Positions 37,406 to 47,744 of a stretch of 64,000 nucleotides of DNA are shown here, one piece after another. Numbering within the stretch: position 1 is the stretch's first letter; the number at the start of each line of letters is the position of its first letter. Source of the stretch: an uncultured Rhodospirillaceae bacterium (GTDB lineage Bacteria > Pseudomonadota > Alphaproteobacteria > UBA8366). The stretch spans positions 30,418 through 94,417 of the forward strand of contig CAJWLM010000012.1 of NCBI GenBank assembly GCA_913043025.1, given 5' to 3'. The notes beneath the pieces are model-generated. The model worked only from the letters and a program-made list of their open reading frames with translations. It ran no database searches and was not told where the DNA came from. Position numbers and translations under genes: made by a program.

Positions 37406-38761
37406 ATGGTGCTCATGTATCGATGGATATTTTTTAAAAAGACCTGTGTTTTAATCGGTCTAACGTTATTTTTATCCGCTGGGATTATCCGAGCCGAGGT
37501 ATTCAAACCACAGTTGTTCAAACTTGCCAACGGGTTGAAGGTTGTTGTGATTTCAAATCACCGTGCTCCGCTGGTTACTCAACTTGTCATGTACAAGGTT
37601 GGCGCCATGGATGATCCCTCTGGCCAGACTGGAATTGCTCATTTTCTGGAGCATCTGATGTTTAAGGGCACGAAAAATCTTTCACCGGGGGAGTTTTCAA
37701 AAATTGTGGCTCGGAATGGCGGAAAAGAAAATGCATTCACTAGCAGGGATTATACTGGTTATCACCAGTCATTCTCATCTGACCGGCTTGAGATTATGAT
37801 GCAAATAGAGTCGGATAGAATGAGCAATCTAATTTTAACTAAGGAAGATATTGGGCCAGAACGCCAAGTGGTTTTAGAAGAACGGAATACACGGGTTGAA
37901 AATAATCCTAGTGCATTACTCAGCGAAGAAGTTAATGCAGCTTTTTACTTAAATCATCCATATCGGAGACCTATAATTGGATGGAGGCATGAGATAGAAT
38001 TGATTTCTAGATCCAACCTATTGGCTTTCTACAACAAGTGGTACGTTCCCAATAATGCTATCTTGGTTATTGCTGGTGATGTAAATGCTTCTGATGTGCT
38101 GGGATTAGCAAAAAAATATTACGGCGGTATTTCAGCAAAGGAAATACCGCCACGAGTTAAATGGGCGGAGCCACGCCATCAGAGTGATCGTCGAATAACA
38201 CTGAGGCATAAACAGGTAAGGCAGGCTCAGTGGTTTAAAAAATTTATCGCGCCAGGAGTTATGCAGGATGCCGCTGCATCGCGCGCATTGGGGATACTTG
38301 CAGAGATTATTGGGGGTGGCACGTCAAGCCAAATTTATCAGTCCATCGTTGTGGAGCAGAAAATAGCTGCCAGTGCTGGAGCATGGTATGATGGGGAAAC
38401 ACGTGGCCCGGGTGCATTTTCTTTTTTTGCTACACCGCTTCCAGGAAAATCGATCCTAGATGTTGAGAGAGCGATAGAGAAGTTTATTGCGGATTTAATC
38501 GAGAAAGGTGTTGCCAGAGAAGAGGTGGCTGTGGCCATTACGCGCCTGCAAGATGCAGCAATTTTTGCTCGAGACGGCTTGTATGGACCGGCTGTTATAC
38601 TTGGAAGAGCACTCGCCATAGGGCTAAGTGTAGACTATGTTGAGCAGTGGCCTAAACGACTTTCTTCGGTAACGAATCATGATGTGAACCGCGCAATCAG
38701 ATCAGTCTTTGGCCGACGTGGGTCAGTGACTGGTTTGCTACTTCCAGAAAAAAAAGAGTGA
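37406..38761 (+). CDS. M16 family zinc peptidase, active subunit
   Basis: A 451-residue insulinase-family protein with a signal peptide (about residues 1-31, cleavage near IRA/E). The inverted zinc motif HxxEH is HFLEH within GIAHFLEHLMFKGT, and the downstream glutamate lies in VVLEERNTRVENN. It is therefore catalytically competent and secreted to the periplasm. The next gene encodes a homologue without the zinc motif, so the two probably form a heterodimer like other bacterial M16B pairs. ATG 37406 has GGGG four bases upstream; 37415 is an alternative. Confidence 0.9.
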   Translation: MVLMYRWIFFKKTCVLIGLTLFLSAGIIRAEVFKPQLFKLANGLKVVVISNHRAPLVTQLVMYKVGAMDDPSGQTGIAHFLEHLMFKGTKNLSPGEFSKIVARNGGKENAFTSRDYTGYHQSFSSDRLEIMMQIESDRMSNLILTKEDIGPERQVVLEERNTRVENNPSALLSEEVNAAFYLNHPYRRPIIGWRHEIELISRSNLLAFYNKWYVPNNAILVIAGDVNASDVLGLAKKYYGGISAKEIPPRVKWAEPRHQSDRRITLRHKQVRQAQWFKKFIAPGVMQDAAASRALGILAEIIGGGTSSQIYQSIVVEQKIAASAGAWYDGETRGPGAFSFFATPLPGKSILDVERAIEKFIADLIEKGVAREEVAVAITRLQDAAIFARDGLYGPAVILGRALAIGLSVDYVEQWPKRLSSVTNHDVNRAIRSVFGRRGSVTGLLLPEKKE

Positions 38762-38771
38762 GGTAAGACTG

Positions 38772-40124
38772 GTGTTTGTGCGGTTACTTTTCCTAGTGTT
38801 ACTGGCTCTCATCAATGTTCATGGTAATGCGAATGCCACGGCAATTGAGGAAGTCACCAGTCCGAGTGGAATTAAGGCATGGCTTGTAAGAGATCATTCG
38901 ATACCTCTAACAGCTGTCCGGTTTATTTTCCGCGGTTCGGGGGCCATTTCTGACCCGAAAGGTAAGGCTGGTCGTGCAAGCATGGCTTCGGCATTAATTG
39001 ATGAGGGGGCAGGCGCACTCCAAAGTCAGATTTTTCAGAAACAACTACAAGATAGATCGATAGTATTGTCTTTTATTGCTGACAAAGATTTTTTTGGCGG
39101 CACTCTAAAAGTGCTCAATAAATATCGAGCGAAGGGCGTTGAGCTTGCGAGCTTGGCACTTACAACTCCGCGCTTTGATCTGACAGCGGTTAATCGCATA
39201 CGAGCGCAAATCGTTACAAGTCTTAAGGCGCAAGCCGCTCGGCCAGGTTATAAAGCCAGACGAGAATGGTCGCGAGTGATCTATAACAAACACCCTTACG
39301 CCCGCCCAGTCGTGGGAACTCAAAAGTCAGTAACCAACATAAGAAATAGAGATTTACATTCTTTTGTTAATGACAATCTAACTAAAGATCGGTTGCTTGT
39401 CAGCATTGTTGGTGACATCAGTGTTGAGGAAGTTAAATCATTACTCGACAATATGTTCGAGAGTTTACCAAAAGTAGGCAAGCAAACTAAAGTGGGGGCG
39501 GCACAGATCCCAGCCAAAGGCGCGTTGCATGTTTTTTCTAAGGCCGTACCCCAAAGTGTAGTGCTATTCGGACACAGAGGTGTTACTCGGAAAGATCCGA
39601 ACTTTTACACCGCTTATGTAATTAATCATATTCTAGGTGGTGGTAGTTTCACATCCCGACTATACAACTCGGTGCGCGAGGAGCGTGGGCTCGCATATTC
39701 AGTAAGCACCCATTTGAGTGTGCGTCGTAATGCACCTTTAATAATCGGGCAACTTTCAACTTCCAATGAAAAAGTAGCGGAGTCTATTCGCCTGGTTCGT
39801 TCTGAATGGCGGAAAATGGCTATAAATGGTGTTGGGGAGGAGACTTTGAAAAACGCAAAAAGTTTCATTAACGGATCATTTGCTCTCCAATTTTCAAGTT
39901 CAGATCGAATTGCAAATCTGCTTACAATTTTGCAATATTATAATCTTAGTCCCTCTTACTTGCGGAAACGAAGGGAATATATAAACTTGGTGAGTCGGAA
40001 CGACATACAAAAATTTGCTCGAAAATTTCTGAATGCGGATGCGTTAACTTTTATTGTGGTGGGACAACCCACTGACCTTAAGGATACTAACGCGCCTTCT
40101 AGAAGAGAGTTTCAAACGAAGTAG
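38772..40124 (+). CDS. M16 family protein, inactive partner subunit
   Basis: A 450-residue M16 homologue with signal peptide (cleavage near ANA/T). The region aligned with the HxxEH motif reads RASMASALIDEGAG and lacks the zinc ligands. The C-terminal part keeps the family block NHILGGGSFTSRLYNSVREERGLAYSV, here quoted in two pieces: NHILGGGSFTSRLYN and SVREERGLAYSV. This pattern (active plus inactive partner in tandem) is typical of M16B. It starts with GTG 38772, 10 bases after the previous stop. Substrates are unknown; cleared periplasmic peptides are a fair guess. Confidence 0.86.
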   Translation: MFVRLLFLVLLALINVHGNANATAIEEVTSPSGIKAWLVRDHSIPLTAVRFIFRGSGAISDPKGKAGRASMASALIDEGAGALQSQIFQKQLQDRSIVLSFIADKDFFGGTLKVLNKYRAKGVELASLALTTPRFDLTAVNRIRAQIVTSLKAQAARPGYKARREWSRVIYNKHPYARPVVGTQKSVTNIRNRDLHSFVNDNLTKDRLLVSIVGDISVEEVKSLLDNMFESLPKVGKQTKVGAAQIPAKGALHVFSKAVPQSVVLFGHRGVTRKDPNFYTAYVINHILGGGSFTSRLYNSVREERGLAYSVSTHLSVRRNAPLIIGQLSTSNEKVAESIRLVRSEWRKMAINGVGEETLKNAKSFINGSFALQFSSSDRIANLLTILQYYNLSPSYLRKRREYINLVSRNDIQKFARKFLNADALTFIVVGQPTDLKDTNAPSRREFQTK

Positions 40125-40136
40125 GTTTAACGCGTG

Positions 40137-42860
40137 TTATAGCTTTCCACAGCACTGTTTATATTTCTTTCCCGACCCACAGGGGCAAAGGGCGTTGCGT
40201 GGTACCTTGCCCCATGTTTCTGGGTTTTTTGGATCAACATTTTCTGCTGCCTTCCGACTTCTTACTGTTGTGGCAGTAATTGGCGCGATCGCTACGTTAT
40301 CTGTTTCTCCGGAACTATATGGCTCTTCTCGACTCTCTTGGGTCGCTGTTGGTTTGTTGTGTTGCAATTCAACCGTGGGGGTTTGCGCTTGCATCTCCAG
40401 GTGAGCGAGGACAGAAGTGATCGATTCACGTATCCTACCCAACAACTCCTCAAATAGTTCAAAGGCCTCCTTCTTGTATTCATTTAGAGGATCTCGCTGT
40501 CCGTAAGCGCGCAGCCCTATGCCCTGCCGCAAGTGATCGAGTTGAAGTAAGTGGTCTTTCCAATTTTGATCAAGAAGTTGTAATAATAAACTCTTTTCTG
40601 CCAGCCGCATCATATCTGGCCCATAGTTAGCGGATTTTTCAGCCATCTTAGTGTCTAAATAATCACGAATTCTTGTGCAGATCTCCTGTTCGGCGATCCC
40701 TTCCTCCCTAGCCCAATCCGAGATTGGAAGATCCATATTAAATAGACGGCTACAATCATCTCGCAATTCGTCCATCGTCCACTGTTCAGGCATTGCAGAC
40801 TCTGGAATGTGTCGTGCGACGATATCTTCAACGAGGTCGTGCCGCATCTCTACAATAGTCGCACTTACATCCTCCGTGCGCATTAATTCTTTTCTTTGCT
40901 CATATATTACTTTGCGCTGGTCGTTCATCACATCATCGAAACGCAATAATTGTTTGCGGATCTCAAAATTTCGCTCTTCAACTTTTTCCTGTGCTTTGGC
41001 GAGCGCTTTGTTGATCCAAGGGTGGATTATGGCCTCACCCTCTTCTAAACCGAGCTTGCGAAGCATATTGTCCATGCGTTCCGAACCAAAAATACGCATT
41101 AGGTCATCTTCCAAGCTTACAAAAAATTTTGATGCTCCAAGGTCTCCTTGTCTGCCAGAACGGCCGCGAAGCTGATTGTCGATACGGCGCGATTCGTGTC
41201 GCTCGGTGCCAAGAACAAACAACCCGCCACTGTCTAGCACAATCCGTCTATTCTTTTGGATGTCAGCTGAAATTAAATCCTTTTGTTTCTGGTCCAACTC
41301 ACCATTTTTTGTGGATTCGATCTCTTTTGCCACACGCATTTCCAAGTTTCCACCAAGCTGGATATCAGTTCCACGACCAGCCATATTGGTTGCTATGGTA
41401 ACCGCCCCGGGAGTGCCAGCTTCTGCTATAATGTATGCCTCTTGTTCGTGATTCCGTGCATTAAGCACATTGTGTTTTATTTTATTATTTTTTAAAAATG
41501 CAGATAACTCCTCAGATTTCTCAATACTAACGGTACCAACTAAAACAGGCTGATTCAGCTTTGCGCATTTTTTAATTTGTGCAAGGATAGAATCATTTTT
41601 CTCGCGGGCTGTACTGTATACCTCATCATCCATATCTTCGCGAATCATGTCTTGGTTGGTAGGTACCTCGATAACCTCCAGCGCATAAATCTCACCGAAT
41701 TCACTCGCTTCGGTTATTGCGGTGCCTGTCATCCCTGCCAGTTTGGGATAAATGCGGAAATAATTTTGAAAAGTTATTGAAGCCAGGGTTTGATTTTCCT
41801 GCTGTACATCTACCCCCTCCTTGGCTTCAAGGGCTTGATGAAGGCCGTCGGAGTACCGTCTTCCTTCCATCATTCTGCCAGTAAACTCGTCGATAATTAT
41901 TACTTTATTGTCTTTAACGATATAGTCAGTGTCGCGCTGAAATAGAGTGTGAGCTCGGAGGGCTTGGTTCGCATGGTGAACAAGTGAGACATTCTGAATA
42001 TCGTACATACTGCCTTCGAGCAATAAGTCTGCGTCTCTCAGCAGTATCTCTATTTTTTCTTGCCCTTCTTCAGTCAAATTAACGGTACGTTGTTTCTCGT
42101 CTTTTTGATAATCGACAGCTGAAAGTTTCGGTATAAGGGCATCAACTTTACGATATTCCTCTGCTAGATCATCAGTGGGGCCCGAAATAATCAGTGGTGT
42201 TCGCGCCTCATCGATTAAGATCGAATCCACCTCATCTACGATGGCAAAGTTAAAATCCCGTTGAACCATATCATCGCGATCAAACTTCATATTGTCTCGT
42301 AAATAATCGAACCCGTATTCGTTATTAGTGCCGTACGTGATATCTGCCATATATTGTGTTTTGCGCTCGTTATCATCAAGACCGTGTTCAATACAACCAA
42401 CAGTCATGCCCAAATAATCGTAAATTTGCCCCATCCATGCCGAATCACGTTTTGCTAAATAATCGTTTACGGTAACTACATGAACACCTTTTCCCTCAAG
42501 TGCGTTTAGATAAATTGGTAATGTCGATACCAACGTTTTGCCCTCACCAGTCTTCATTTCTGCGATTTTTCCCTGATGCAGCACCATGCCGCCCAAAAGC
42601 TGTACGTCATAGTGACGTTGGCTTAGTGTTCTTTTGGCAGCTTCCCGCACTGTTGCAAAAGCCTCAACAAGCATAGTGTCAAGTGATTCGCCACGGCTCA
42701 GCCTTTCACGAAACCACGCGGTACGCGCTTGTAGCGCCTCTGCGCTCAGCTTTTCTAAGTCTGGCTCAAGAGCGTTTATGGCGCTAACATGCGGTTGCAT
42801 GTTGCGCAAAATCCGTTCATTTACGGAACCGAAAATAGTTTTGAGCAATCCGCCTAACAT
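40137..42860 (-). CDS. secA: Protein translocase ATPase SecA
   Basis: The motor of the Sec pathway, which pushes unfolded preproteins through SecYEG. The 907-residue protein starts [12 protein letters not shown], has Walker A MKTGEGKT (G105-T109), [16 protein letters not shown], the helicase-like [10 protein letters not shown] and [11 protein letters not shown], and a C-terminal SecB/zinc motif ending [18 protein letters not shown]. The frame is open up to 42950, but ATG 42860 with AGGG just upstream gives the universal N-terminus. It is divergent from ppiC and converges on the M16 gene. Confidence 0.98.
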   Translation of the reverse strand: MLGGLLKTIFGSVNERILRNMQPHVSAINALEPDLEKLSAEALQARTAWFRERLSRGESLDTMLVEAFATVREAAKRTLSQRHYDVQLLGGMVLHQGKIAEMKTGEGKTLVSTLPIYLNALEGKGVHVVTVNDYLAKRDSAWMGQIYDYLGMTVGCIEHGLDDNERKTQYMADITYGTNNEYGFDYLRDNMKFDRDDMVQRDFNFAIVDEVDSILIDEARTPLIISGPTDDLAEEYRKVDALIPKLSAVDYQKDEKQRTVNLTEEGQEKIEILLRDADLLLEGSMYDIQNVSLVHHANQALRAHTLFQRDTDYIVKDNKVIIIDEFTGRMMEGRRYSDGLHQALEAKEGVDVQQENQTLASITFQNYFRIYPKLAGMTGTAITEASEFGEIYALEVIEVPTNQDMIREDMDDEVYSTAREKNDSILAQIKKCAKLNQPVLVGTVSIEKSEELSAFLKNNKIKHNVLNARNHEQEAYIIAEAGTPGAVTIATNMAGRGTDIQLGGNLEMRVAKEIESTKNGELDQKQKDLISADIQKNRRIVLDSGGLFVLGTERHESRRIDNQLRGRSGRQGDLGASKFFVSLEDDLMRIFGSERMDNMLRKLGLEEGEAIIHPWINKALAKAQEKVEERNFEIRKQLLRFDDVMNDQRKVIYEQRKELMRTEDVSATIVEMRHDLVEDIVARHIPESAMPEQWTMDELRDDCSRLFNMDLPISDWAREEGIAEQEICTRIRDYLDTKMAEKSANYGPDMMRLAEKSLLLQLLDQNWKDHLLQLDHLRQGIGLRAYGQRDPLNEYKKEAFELFEELLGRIRESITSVLAHLEMQAQTPTVELQHNKPTATQESREEPYSSGETDNVAIAPITATTVRSRKAAENVDPKNPETWGKVPRNALCPCGSGKKYKQCCGKL

Positions 42861-42976
42861 CAATCCCTCAACAACTTGGAAATACAGAGGCAGCAATAGC
42901 TGAAAAAGCGCCCCGACCTGTGAGATAGTTATGCCTAGTGTCGCTGTCAATCAAACTTTGAAAGCTTGTGCCTGCT

Positions 42977-43001
42977 CTTGAGGTATGCAATATGCCTCAA
43001 G
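42977..43001. promoter_or_regulatory. Hairpin/palindrome in the secA-ppiC divergent gap
   Basis: CTTGAGGTAT and ATGCCTCAAG pair over ten positions (one G-T pair) around GCAAT. It lies about 117 bases from the secA start and 75 from the ppiC start. It could be an operator or a leader structure for either gene. A run of nine A (about 43017-43025) lies further towards ppiC. Confidence 0.55.
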
Positions 43002-43075
43002 TCCTGTATTTTGCCTAAAAAAAAATTGTTTGGACCTTTTCTTTGTAGCAACCATCTGTAATTAAGGATATCCTG

Positions 43076-44002
43076 ATGAATCGTTTAGTTATTCCGGGTT
43101 TGACGGTTTTTCTATTTGTTTTATTTTCCGTTGAACATAGTGTAGGCGGCGAACGTCAACCAATGCTAGCTCAAGCTAAAAAAAGCTCTACTTCTCAAGA
43201 TGTAGTTGTAGCGAAGGTTGTAGGGCAACCAATATATCAAAAGGAAATAACAGCGGCCTTTCGGGCTCTGCCGCCACGTGCAAGACGAGCTGGTTTGCAG
43301 CGTCATTACAATAATCTTCTAGAAAATCTGGTTGTCTCCAAAATGCTAACAATTTATGGCCGCAGACTAAAGCTTGAGGATACACAAATCGTCAAAAGGC
43401 AACTTAAGCGGGCGGAAGATACGTTGGTCAGGGATGCCTACTTAGGGGATTTGGTGCGCAAACAAATGACTGATGAAGCCCTCAAGAAAGAGTACAGGGC
43501 TTTGGCAAAGAAAAATAAAGGGTTAGATGAAGTGCGAGCGCGTCACATACTCGTGCAGACACAGAAAAAAGCCAAAAAACTCATAAAGCTTATCAATACC
43601 GGTCAGAATTTCGCTGAACTTGCGAAAAAGAACTCAGTTGGGCGAACCGCTCGGCGAGGTGGTGATCTTGGTTGGTTTGCACGTGGCGAAATGACTAAGC
43701 CTGTTTCAGATGCAGCGTTCAAATTGAAAGTGGGTCAAGTAACAAAGGACCCCATTAAATCGGACTTTGGTTGGCATGTGATAAAACTTGAAGAAAAACG
43801 GAAGCGCAAGATCCCTCCCTTCGATAAGGTGCGCGTGATGATACAGGCGAGGGTGGGGCAGAGGCTTAGTAGTGAAATAGTATCAGAGTTAATGCGTCAA
43901 ACAAAAGTTGAACGTTTTTCTTTTGACGGCAAGCAACCGATTGCAGCCCCCCGAGTGGAAGCGCCAACGCAAAAGTCTAACACTAAGAAACAACCGAAAT
44001 AA
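43076..44002 (+). CDS. Periplasmic peptidyl-prolyl isomerase, parvulin/SurA type
   Basis: A 308-residue exported foldase. It has a signal peptide (about residues 1-24), an N-terminal helical SurA-like region (about 40-140, with VVAKVVGQPIYQKEI) and one parvulin domain (about 155-250) with RARHILVQT, GRTARRGGDLGWFARGEM and DFGWHVIKLEEKR. The tail is basic and low-complexity. It should help outer-membrane proteins fold after SecA-driven export, which fits its position beside secA. AAGGA lies seven bases before the ATG. Confidence 0.92.
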   Translation: MNRLVIPGLTVFLFVLFSVEHSVGGERQPMLAQAKKSSTSQDVVVAKVVGQPIYQKEITAAFRALPPRARRAGLQRHYNNLLENLVVSKMLTIYGRRLKLEDTQIVKRQLKRAEDTLVRDAYLGDLVRKQMTDEALKKEYRALAKKNKGLDEVRARHILVQTQKKAKKLIKLINTGQNFAELAKKNSVGRTARRGGDLGWFARGEMTKPVSDAAFKLKVGQVTKDPIKSDFGWHVIKLEEKRKRKIPPFDKVRVMIQARVGQRLSSEIVSELMRQTKVERFSFDGKQPIAAPRVEAPTQKSNTKKQPK

Positions 44003-44017
44003 TTTGTTGGGGTTGTT

Positions 44018-45244
44018 TTGAAACGTTCACCTTTTGCCCCACCGTTATTCCCGGACTTGCCTTCTGTAAGTGGGATTCGTATTGCGGGCGTGTCGGCAGG
44101 GCTCAAGCGAGCTGGTAAACGCGATTTATTAATAGCGGAAATGAGGCCCAGTGCAACAATTGCTGGCAAGTTAACAAGCTCCAAATGTCCCTCAGCTCCA
44201 GTCGATTGGTGCCGAAAGGCGCTTAAGGGCGGCAAGGCAAGAGTAATTATTGCAAATTCTGGCAATGCTAATGCTTTTACAGGTAACAGTGGTAATCGAA
44301 CTATTCAGGAAGTGACAGCGGCTGCCGCAAAAGAATTTCAATGTCGCAATCACGAGGTTTTTGTTGCATCAACAGGCGTTATTGGTCAGCCACTTGATCC
44401 GAACCCTATCTGTAGATGTTTGGATGGGGCCGCGAAAACACTCAGTCCAGAAAATTGGCTAGACGCTGCAGATGCAATCAGAACTACTGATACCTTTCCT
44501 AAAGGTGCGACGCGCACTGCTGATATAGGTGGTGAAAGAATACAAATTGTTGGTATTGCGAAAGGATCTGGTATGATTGCGCCTGATATGGCAACCATGC
44601 TGGGGTTCATTTTCACAGATGCAAAAATGCCTGCGTCCATATTGCAGAAATTATTGGATTATAGCACCGAGCGCAGTTTTAATAGTATTACTGTGGACAG
44701 CGATACGTCCACTAGTGACACAGTCCTGTTGGCGGCCAGCGGTTCTGTTAAGCATCCCAGAATAACCTCGATCAAAGACCCAAAATTAATTCGTTTCCGA
44801 CAGGCTCTGACAGAGGTTATGGTTGAGCTCGCGACCCAAATAGTTCGTGATGGTGAGGGTGCCAGAAAATTTATCACCATTGATATTTCTGGTGCTACTT
44901 CGGCCCAATCAGCAAAACGGATTGGTCTAGCAATCGCGAATTCACCTTTAGTTAAAACTGCGCTGGCTGGTGAGGATGCTAACTGGGGCAGAATAGTCAT
45001 GGCTGTAGGAAAAGCCGGTGAAAGAGCAAACCGCGATAAACTATCAATTTCTATTGGCGGAATACCCATAACCTCGGATGGGCAAGTTATAAATGATTAC
45101 GATGAGCAGCCTGTGGCTGAACACCTCAAAAAATCTGAAGTGTTCCTTGCAGTTGATGTTGGTATTGGGAGAGGTAAAGCACGGGTGTGGACCTGCGACC
45201 TCACCCACGATTACATCAGTATTAACGCCGATTACCGGAGCTAG
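44018..45244 (+). CDS. argJ: Bifunctional ornithine acetyltransferase / N-acetylglutamate synthase
   Basis: ArgJ moves acetyl groups between N-acetylornithine and glutamate in the cyclic arginine pathway. The 408-residue precursor self-cleaves between Ala192 and Thr193 in MIAPDMATMLGFIF; the Thr becomes the nucleophile. Other motifs are ANSGNANAFTG, ASTGVIGQPL and GEDANWGRIVMAVGKAG. The start is TTG 44018 with GGGG about five bases upstream. It follows ppiC by 15 bases and precedes mutT by 3. Confidence 0.95.
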   Translation: MKRSPFAPPLFPDLPSVSGIRIAGVSAGLKRAGKRDLLIAEMRPSATIAGKLTSSKCPSAPVDWCRKALKGGKARVIIANSGNANAFTGNSGNRTIQEVTAAAAKEFQCRNHEVFVASTGVIGQPLDPNPICRCLDGAAKTLSPENWLDAADAIRTTDTFPKGATRTADIGGERIQIVGIAKGSGMIAPDMATMLGFIFTDAKMPASILQKLLDYSTERSFNSITVDSDTSTSDTVLLAASGSVKHPRITSIKDPKLIRFRQALTEVMVELATQIVRDGEGARKFITIDISGATSAQSAKRIGLAIANSPLVKTALAGEDANWGRIVMAVGKAGERANRDKLSISIGGIPITSDGQVINDYDEQPVAEHLKKSEVFLAVDVGIGRGKARVWTCDLTHDYISINADYRS

Positions 45245-45247
45245 AGA

Positions 45248-45697
45248 ATGGTTGATCCGACCACTGGGTGTTGGGGAGTGGTTGAAAAAGAGTCTTTGAA
45301 CGAGATGTTGCTCGTTGCTGCTGTAGCGCTCATAGATGTTGATGGCCGCGTGCTTATTACGAAGAGACCTGATAATAAGGCGATGGGGGGAATGTGGGAG
45401 TTTCCAGGTGGTAAAGTTGAGGATGGTGAGACGCCGGAAAGTGCATTAGTGCGTGAGCTCGAAGAAGAAATTGGAATCGACACTCAAACTAGTTGCTTGG
45501 CTCCGTTTTCCTTCGCAAGCCATAGATACGATGATTTCCATCTTGTAATGCCACTTTTCTTATGCCGGGTTTGGCGTGGAATTCCGAGGCCGTTAGAGGG
45601 ACAAGCCCTCAAGTGGGTTCGTCCGTCGCATCTTTCTAAGTATAATATGCCACCCGCCGATATACATTTGATTTCTATGCTTCGAGATTTTTTGTAG
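45248..45697 (+). CDS. mutT: 8-oxo-dGTP diphosphatase (MutT)
   Basis: A 149-residue Nudix hydrolase that removes oxidised dGTP from the nucleotide pool. The full Nudix box GX5EX7REUXEEXGU occupies residues 55-77. LITKRPDNKAMGGMWEFPGG and the C-terminal WVRPSHLSKYNMPPAD fit MutT rather than a generic Nudix protein. It ends the secA-side operon ppiC-argJ-mutT, an order seen in other Alphaproteobacteria. Confidence 0.9.
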   Translation: MVDPTTGCWGVVEKESLNEMLLVAAVALIDVDGRVLITKRPDNKAMGGMWEFPGGKVEDGETPESALVRELEEEIGIDTQTSCLAPFSFASHRYDDFHLVMPLFLCRVWRGIPRPLEGQALKWVRPSHLSKYNMPPADIHLISMLRDFL

Positions 45698-45720
45698 CAA
45701 ATAATCCTATCCGCCAAGTT

Positions 45721-46545
45721 TCAATATGCTGGTGCCGTTAACTTTTTATAAGCAATTGAGAGCGCTGTAATTTCGGCAGCTAGGGCGAGGTATTTCGAAA
45801 ATCCTAAAGCAAGCCCCATTATAAAATGGCCTGTTAAATTGGACTGAATTCCAAGGCCGGTGATAATTGACACCACTAGTGATAAGGCGAATGAGATTAG
45901 AAAGGCTAAGGGAAGCATAGCCCCGATAGTAATTGCTACAAGGCTCCAGCCGTTACTTCTCCCTAATGACCATACGGCAACGATTGTGTGCTTTTCGTCA
46001 ATAGCAGTTGCTGGGAGCCACAATGACAGTCTTGTGAAGATCAGCATCCATATTGATATCGCAGCTATTGTTAATAGCGCAATTAAAGGACGTAGGCCGA
46101 TGCCAATGTTCCCCGCAATTGTGGACAAGACGGTAAGATTCCTTGCGTCGGTTAATAATATTGCAAATATTGGGAATGCAGCTGCAGTGGCGCAAAAGGC
46201 TGCTGTGATGAACCGAATAAAGAAAAGAGTTTTGCGTGCATCCCATCTAAGCGCTTCCCAGATCGTGGTTTGTTCTGTTTCACGCAGGAAACGACGATGC
46301 CATGCCACGCCAAACATTGCGTAAAGAAAACCTGCTGCAGTTTCACGCACTGCAATAGCATTAATAGATGGGGTGGGGCCCTGTTGAGGGAAGACGGAAA
46401 AAGCAGCAGTGTGCACTAAGGCCAATATAACGACTGGAAGAGCAGACATAAGTACAAAGTCTGCACGATTAATCCACAGGAATTCATAGGCTTCACTGAT
46501 GCAGCCAAGTATGAGAAGTCTAGGGGGTTTTTTTTCATTATACAT
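45721..46545 (-). CDS. Unknown multi-pass membrane protein
   Basis: A 274-residue protein I do not recognise. It has about six hydrophobic segments (near residues 30-50, 68-82, 108-130, 150-172, 197-225 and 235-262) and a short soluble N-terminus. Between segments 2 and 3 lies a conserved-looking amphipathic stretch, AWHRRFLRETEQTTIWEALR. The layout loosely resembles YciC/DUF975-type membrane proteins, but that is only an impression. It sits 11 bases after the methyltransferase gene and is probably co-transcribed. Confidence 0.72.
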   Translation of the reverse strand: MYNEKKPPRLLILGCISEAYEFLWINRADFVLMSALPVVILALVHTAAFSVFPQQGPTPSINAIAVRETAAGFLYAMFGVAWHRRFLRETEQTTIWEALRWDARKTLFFIRFITAAFCATAAAFPIFAILLTDARNLTVLSTIAGNIGIGLRPLIALLTIAAISIWMLIFTRLSLWLPATAIDEKHTIVAVWSLGRSNGWSLVAITIGAMLPLAFLISFALSLVVSIITGLGIQSNLTGHFIMGLALGFSKYLALAAEITALSIAYKKLTAPAY

Positions 46546-46556
46546 TTATCACCTAC

Positions 46557-47447
46557 TCAAGATTTCGTCCCGGGTTTTGCCTTTTCTCCGCTAGACATTT
46601 CAAAAGAATTCAACGCGTCTGCTAAAAGATTTTGAGCGCTTCCAGGCTTGAGCGCTTTTTGCTGCGATGGGTCTGGACCCCACCCATGCAGATATAGAAT
46701 CTGAAATGTGGCAGGAACTCTACCTTCTGAATTTGCATAGCGTTGATGGTATAACGAAGCAGCTTTTGGAAATAAAGCCCGTGCCGGCACGGAACTCGGC
46801 GTGCAGGTCAGCGCATTTGTCTCGCCCATGCCACGCAGATCTTTCATTAAAACAAATGCGTTTTCATATGTAACGTTGATAGTATCAATGTCTGTCACTG
46901 GTAAGGCGAAACCTGCCCTCTGCAATAAGGCACCTGCGTCGCGAATATCGGCAAAAGGTGAAACACGTGGGGCCGCTCCACCGGCAATTTCAAGTTCTGC
47001 TTGCGTTAATGAAGAGCGCAACTCCTTTAACGTTTCTCCACCGAGCATTGCAGCGAGAAATAACCCGTCTGGTCTTAACGTTTTACGAATTTGAAGTAAT
47101 GCTCCTGGTAAGTCGTTAGTCCAGTGGAGGCATAAATTACTCATGATGAGATCTAGTGTGGCTGGTGTGAAGGCTAAAAATTCTTCATCCATAGAGGCAA
47201 ATGATTTTTTTCCTTTGCCAAGTGTCGGATCGATATCTATTGTTATAGAGGCTTGATTTTCTAAAACTGGGTAGCGAGCACCAAGTTCAAGTGAGGTGTG
47301 AAAATCTCTGTCAATATCCTTTAGCCTTTCGCGTAATCGAACAGCGGTTTCTTGGAATAAAAAATCATGATTCGAGAAAGTGGCTGCTGCGCGACGGCGG
47401 TGGCGGATGAGACGCTTACGATCAAAAATGCTTATAGAATCAACCAT
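46557..47447 (-). CDS. SAM-dependent methyltransferase, NDUFAF5/BioC-like
   Basis: A 296-residue class I methyltransferase. The N-terminal SISIFDRKRLIRHRRRAA block is typical of the alphaproteobacterial and mitochondrial NDUFAF5 group. SAM motif I is SLELGARYPVL, which lacks the usual GxGxG, and DLIMSNLCLHWTNDLPGAL is the motif II/III region. NDUFAF5 acts in complex I assembly; whether the bacterial protein does is not shown. ATG 47447 is preferred to 47492 because of the family N-terminus. In relatives, comF often lies between this gene and grxC; here the gap is 297 bases with none. Confidence 0.82.
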   Translation of the reverse strand: MVDSISIFDRKRLIRHRRRAAATFSNHDFLFQETAVRLRERLKDIDRDFHTSLELGARYPVLENQASITIDIDPTLGKGKKSFASMDEEFLAFTPATLDLIMSNLCLHWTNDLPGALLQIRKTLRPDGLFLAAMLGGETLKELRSSLTQAELEIAGGAAPRVSPFADIRDAGALLQRAGFALPVTDIDTINVTYENAFVLMKDLRGMGETNALTCTPSSVPARALFPKAASLYHQRYANSEGRVPATFQILYLHGWGPDPSQQKALKPGSAQNLLADALNSFEMSSGEKAKPGTKS

Positions 47448-47744
47448 TGTTTCACTATGCAGATGTTTCTGCCTGACGAAAAGCCGAAACATTATTCGTA
47501 GAGGTTTTTACCAGAACTTGAAAGGTATTGGCAGGAGCAAAAATTTTGTTTTTAGGTTGGTATGCTTGTGTCCTTAACTAAAACTGGCCTTTGAGTTTCA
47601 CTATTTTGCTGAACTTGACATGGATCTGTATCAACTAGCCAGTATAACTTGAATTTAGATTGCTATAGGAAAATAACCTTAAGTTTTCTGAGTCAATTGT
47701 TGTTATGGAATAAGTTATTTGTTCAAAAAGGAGGAACATCTCAA

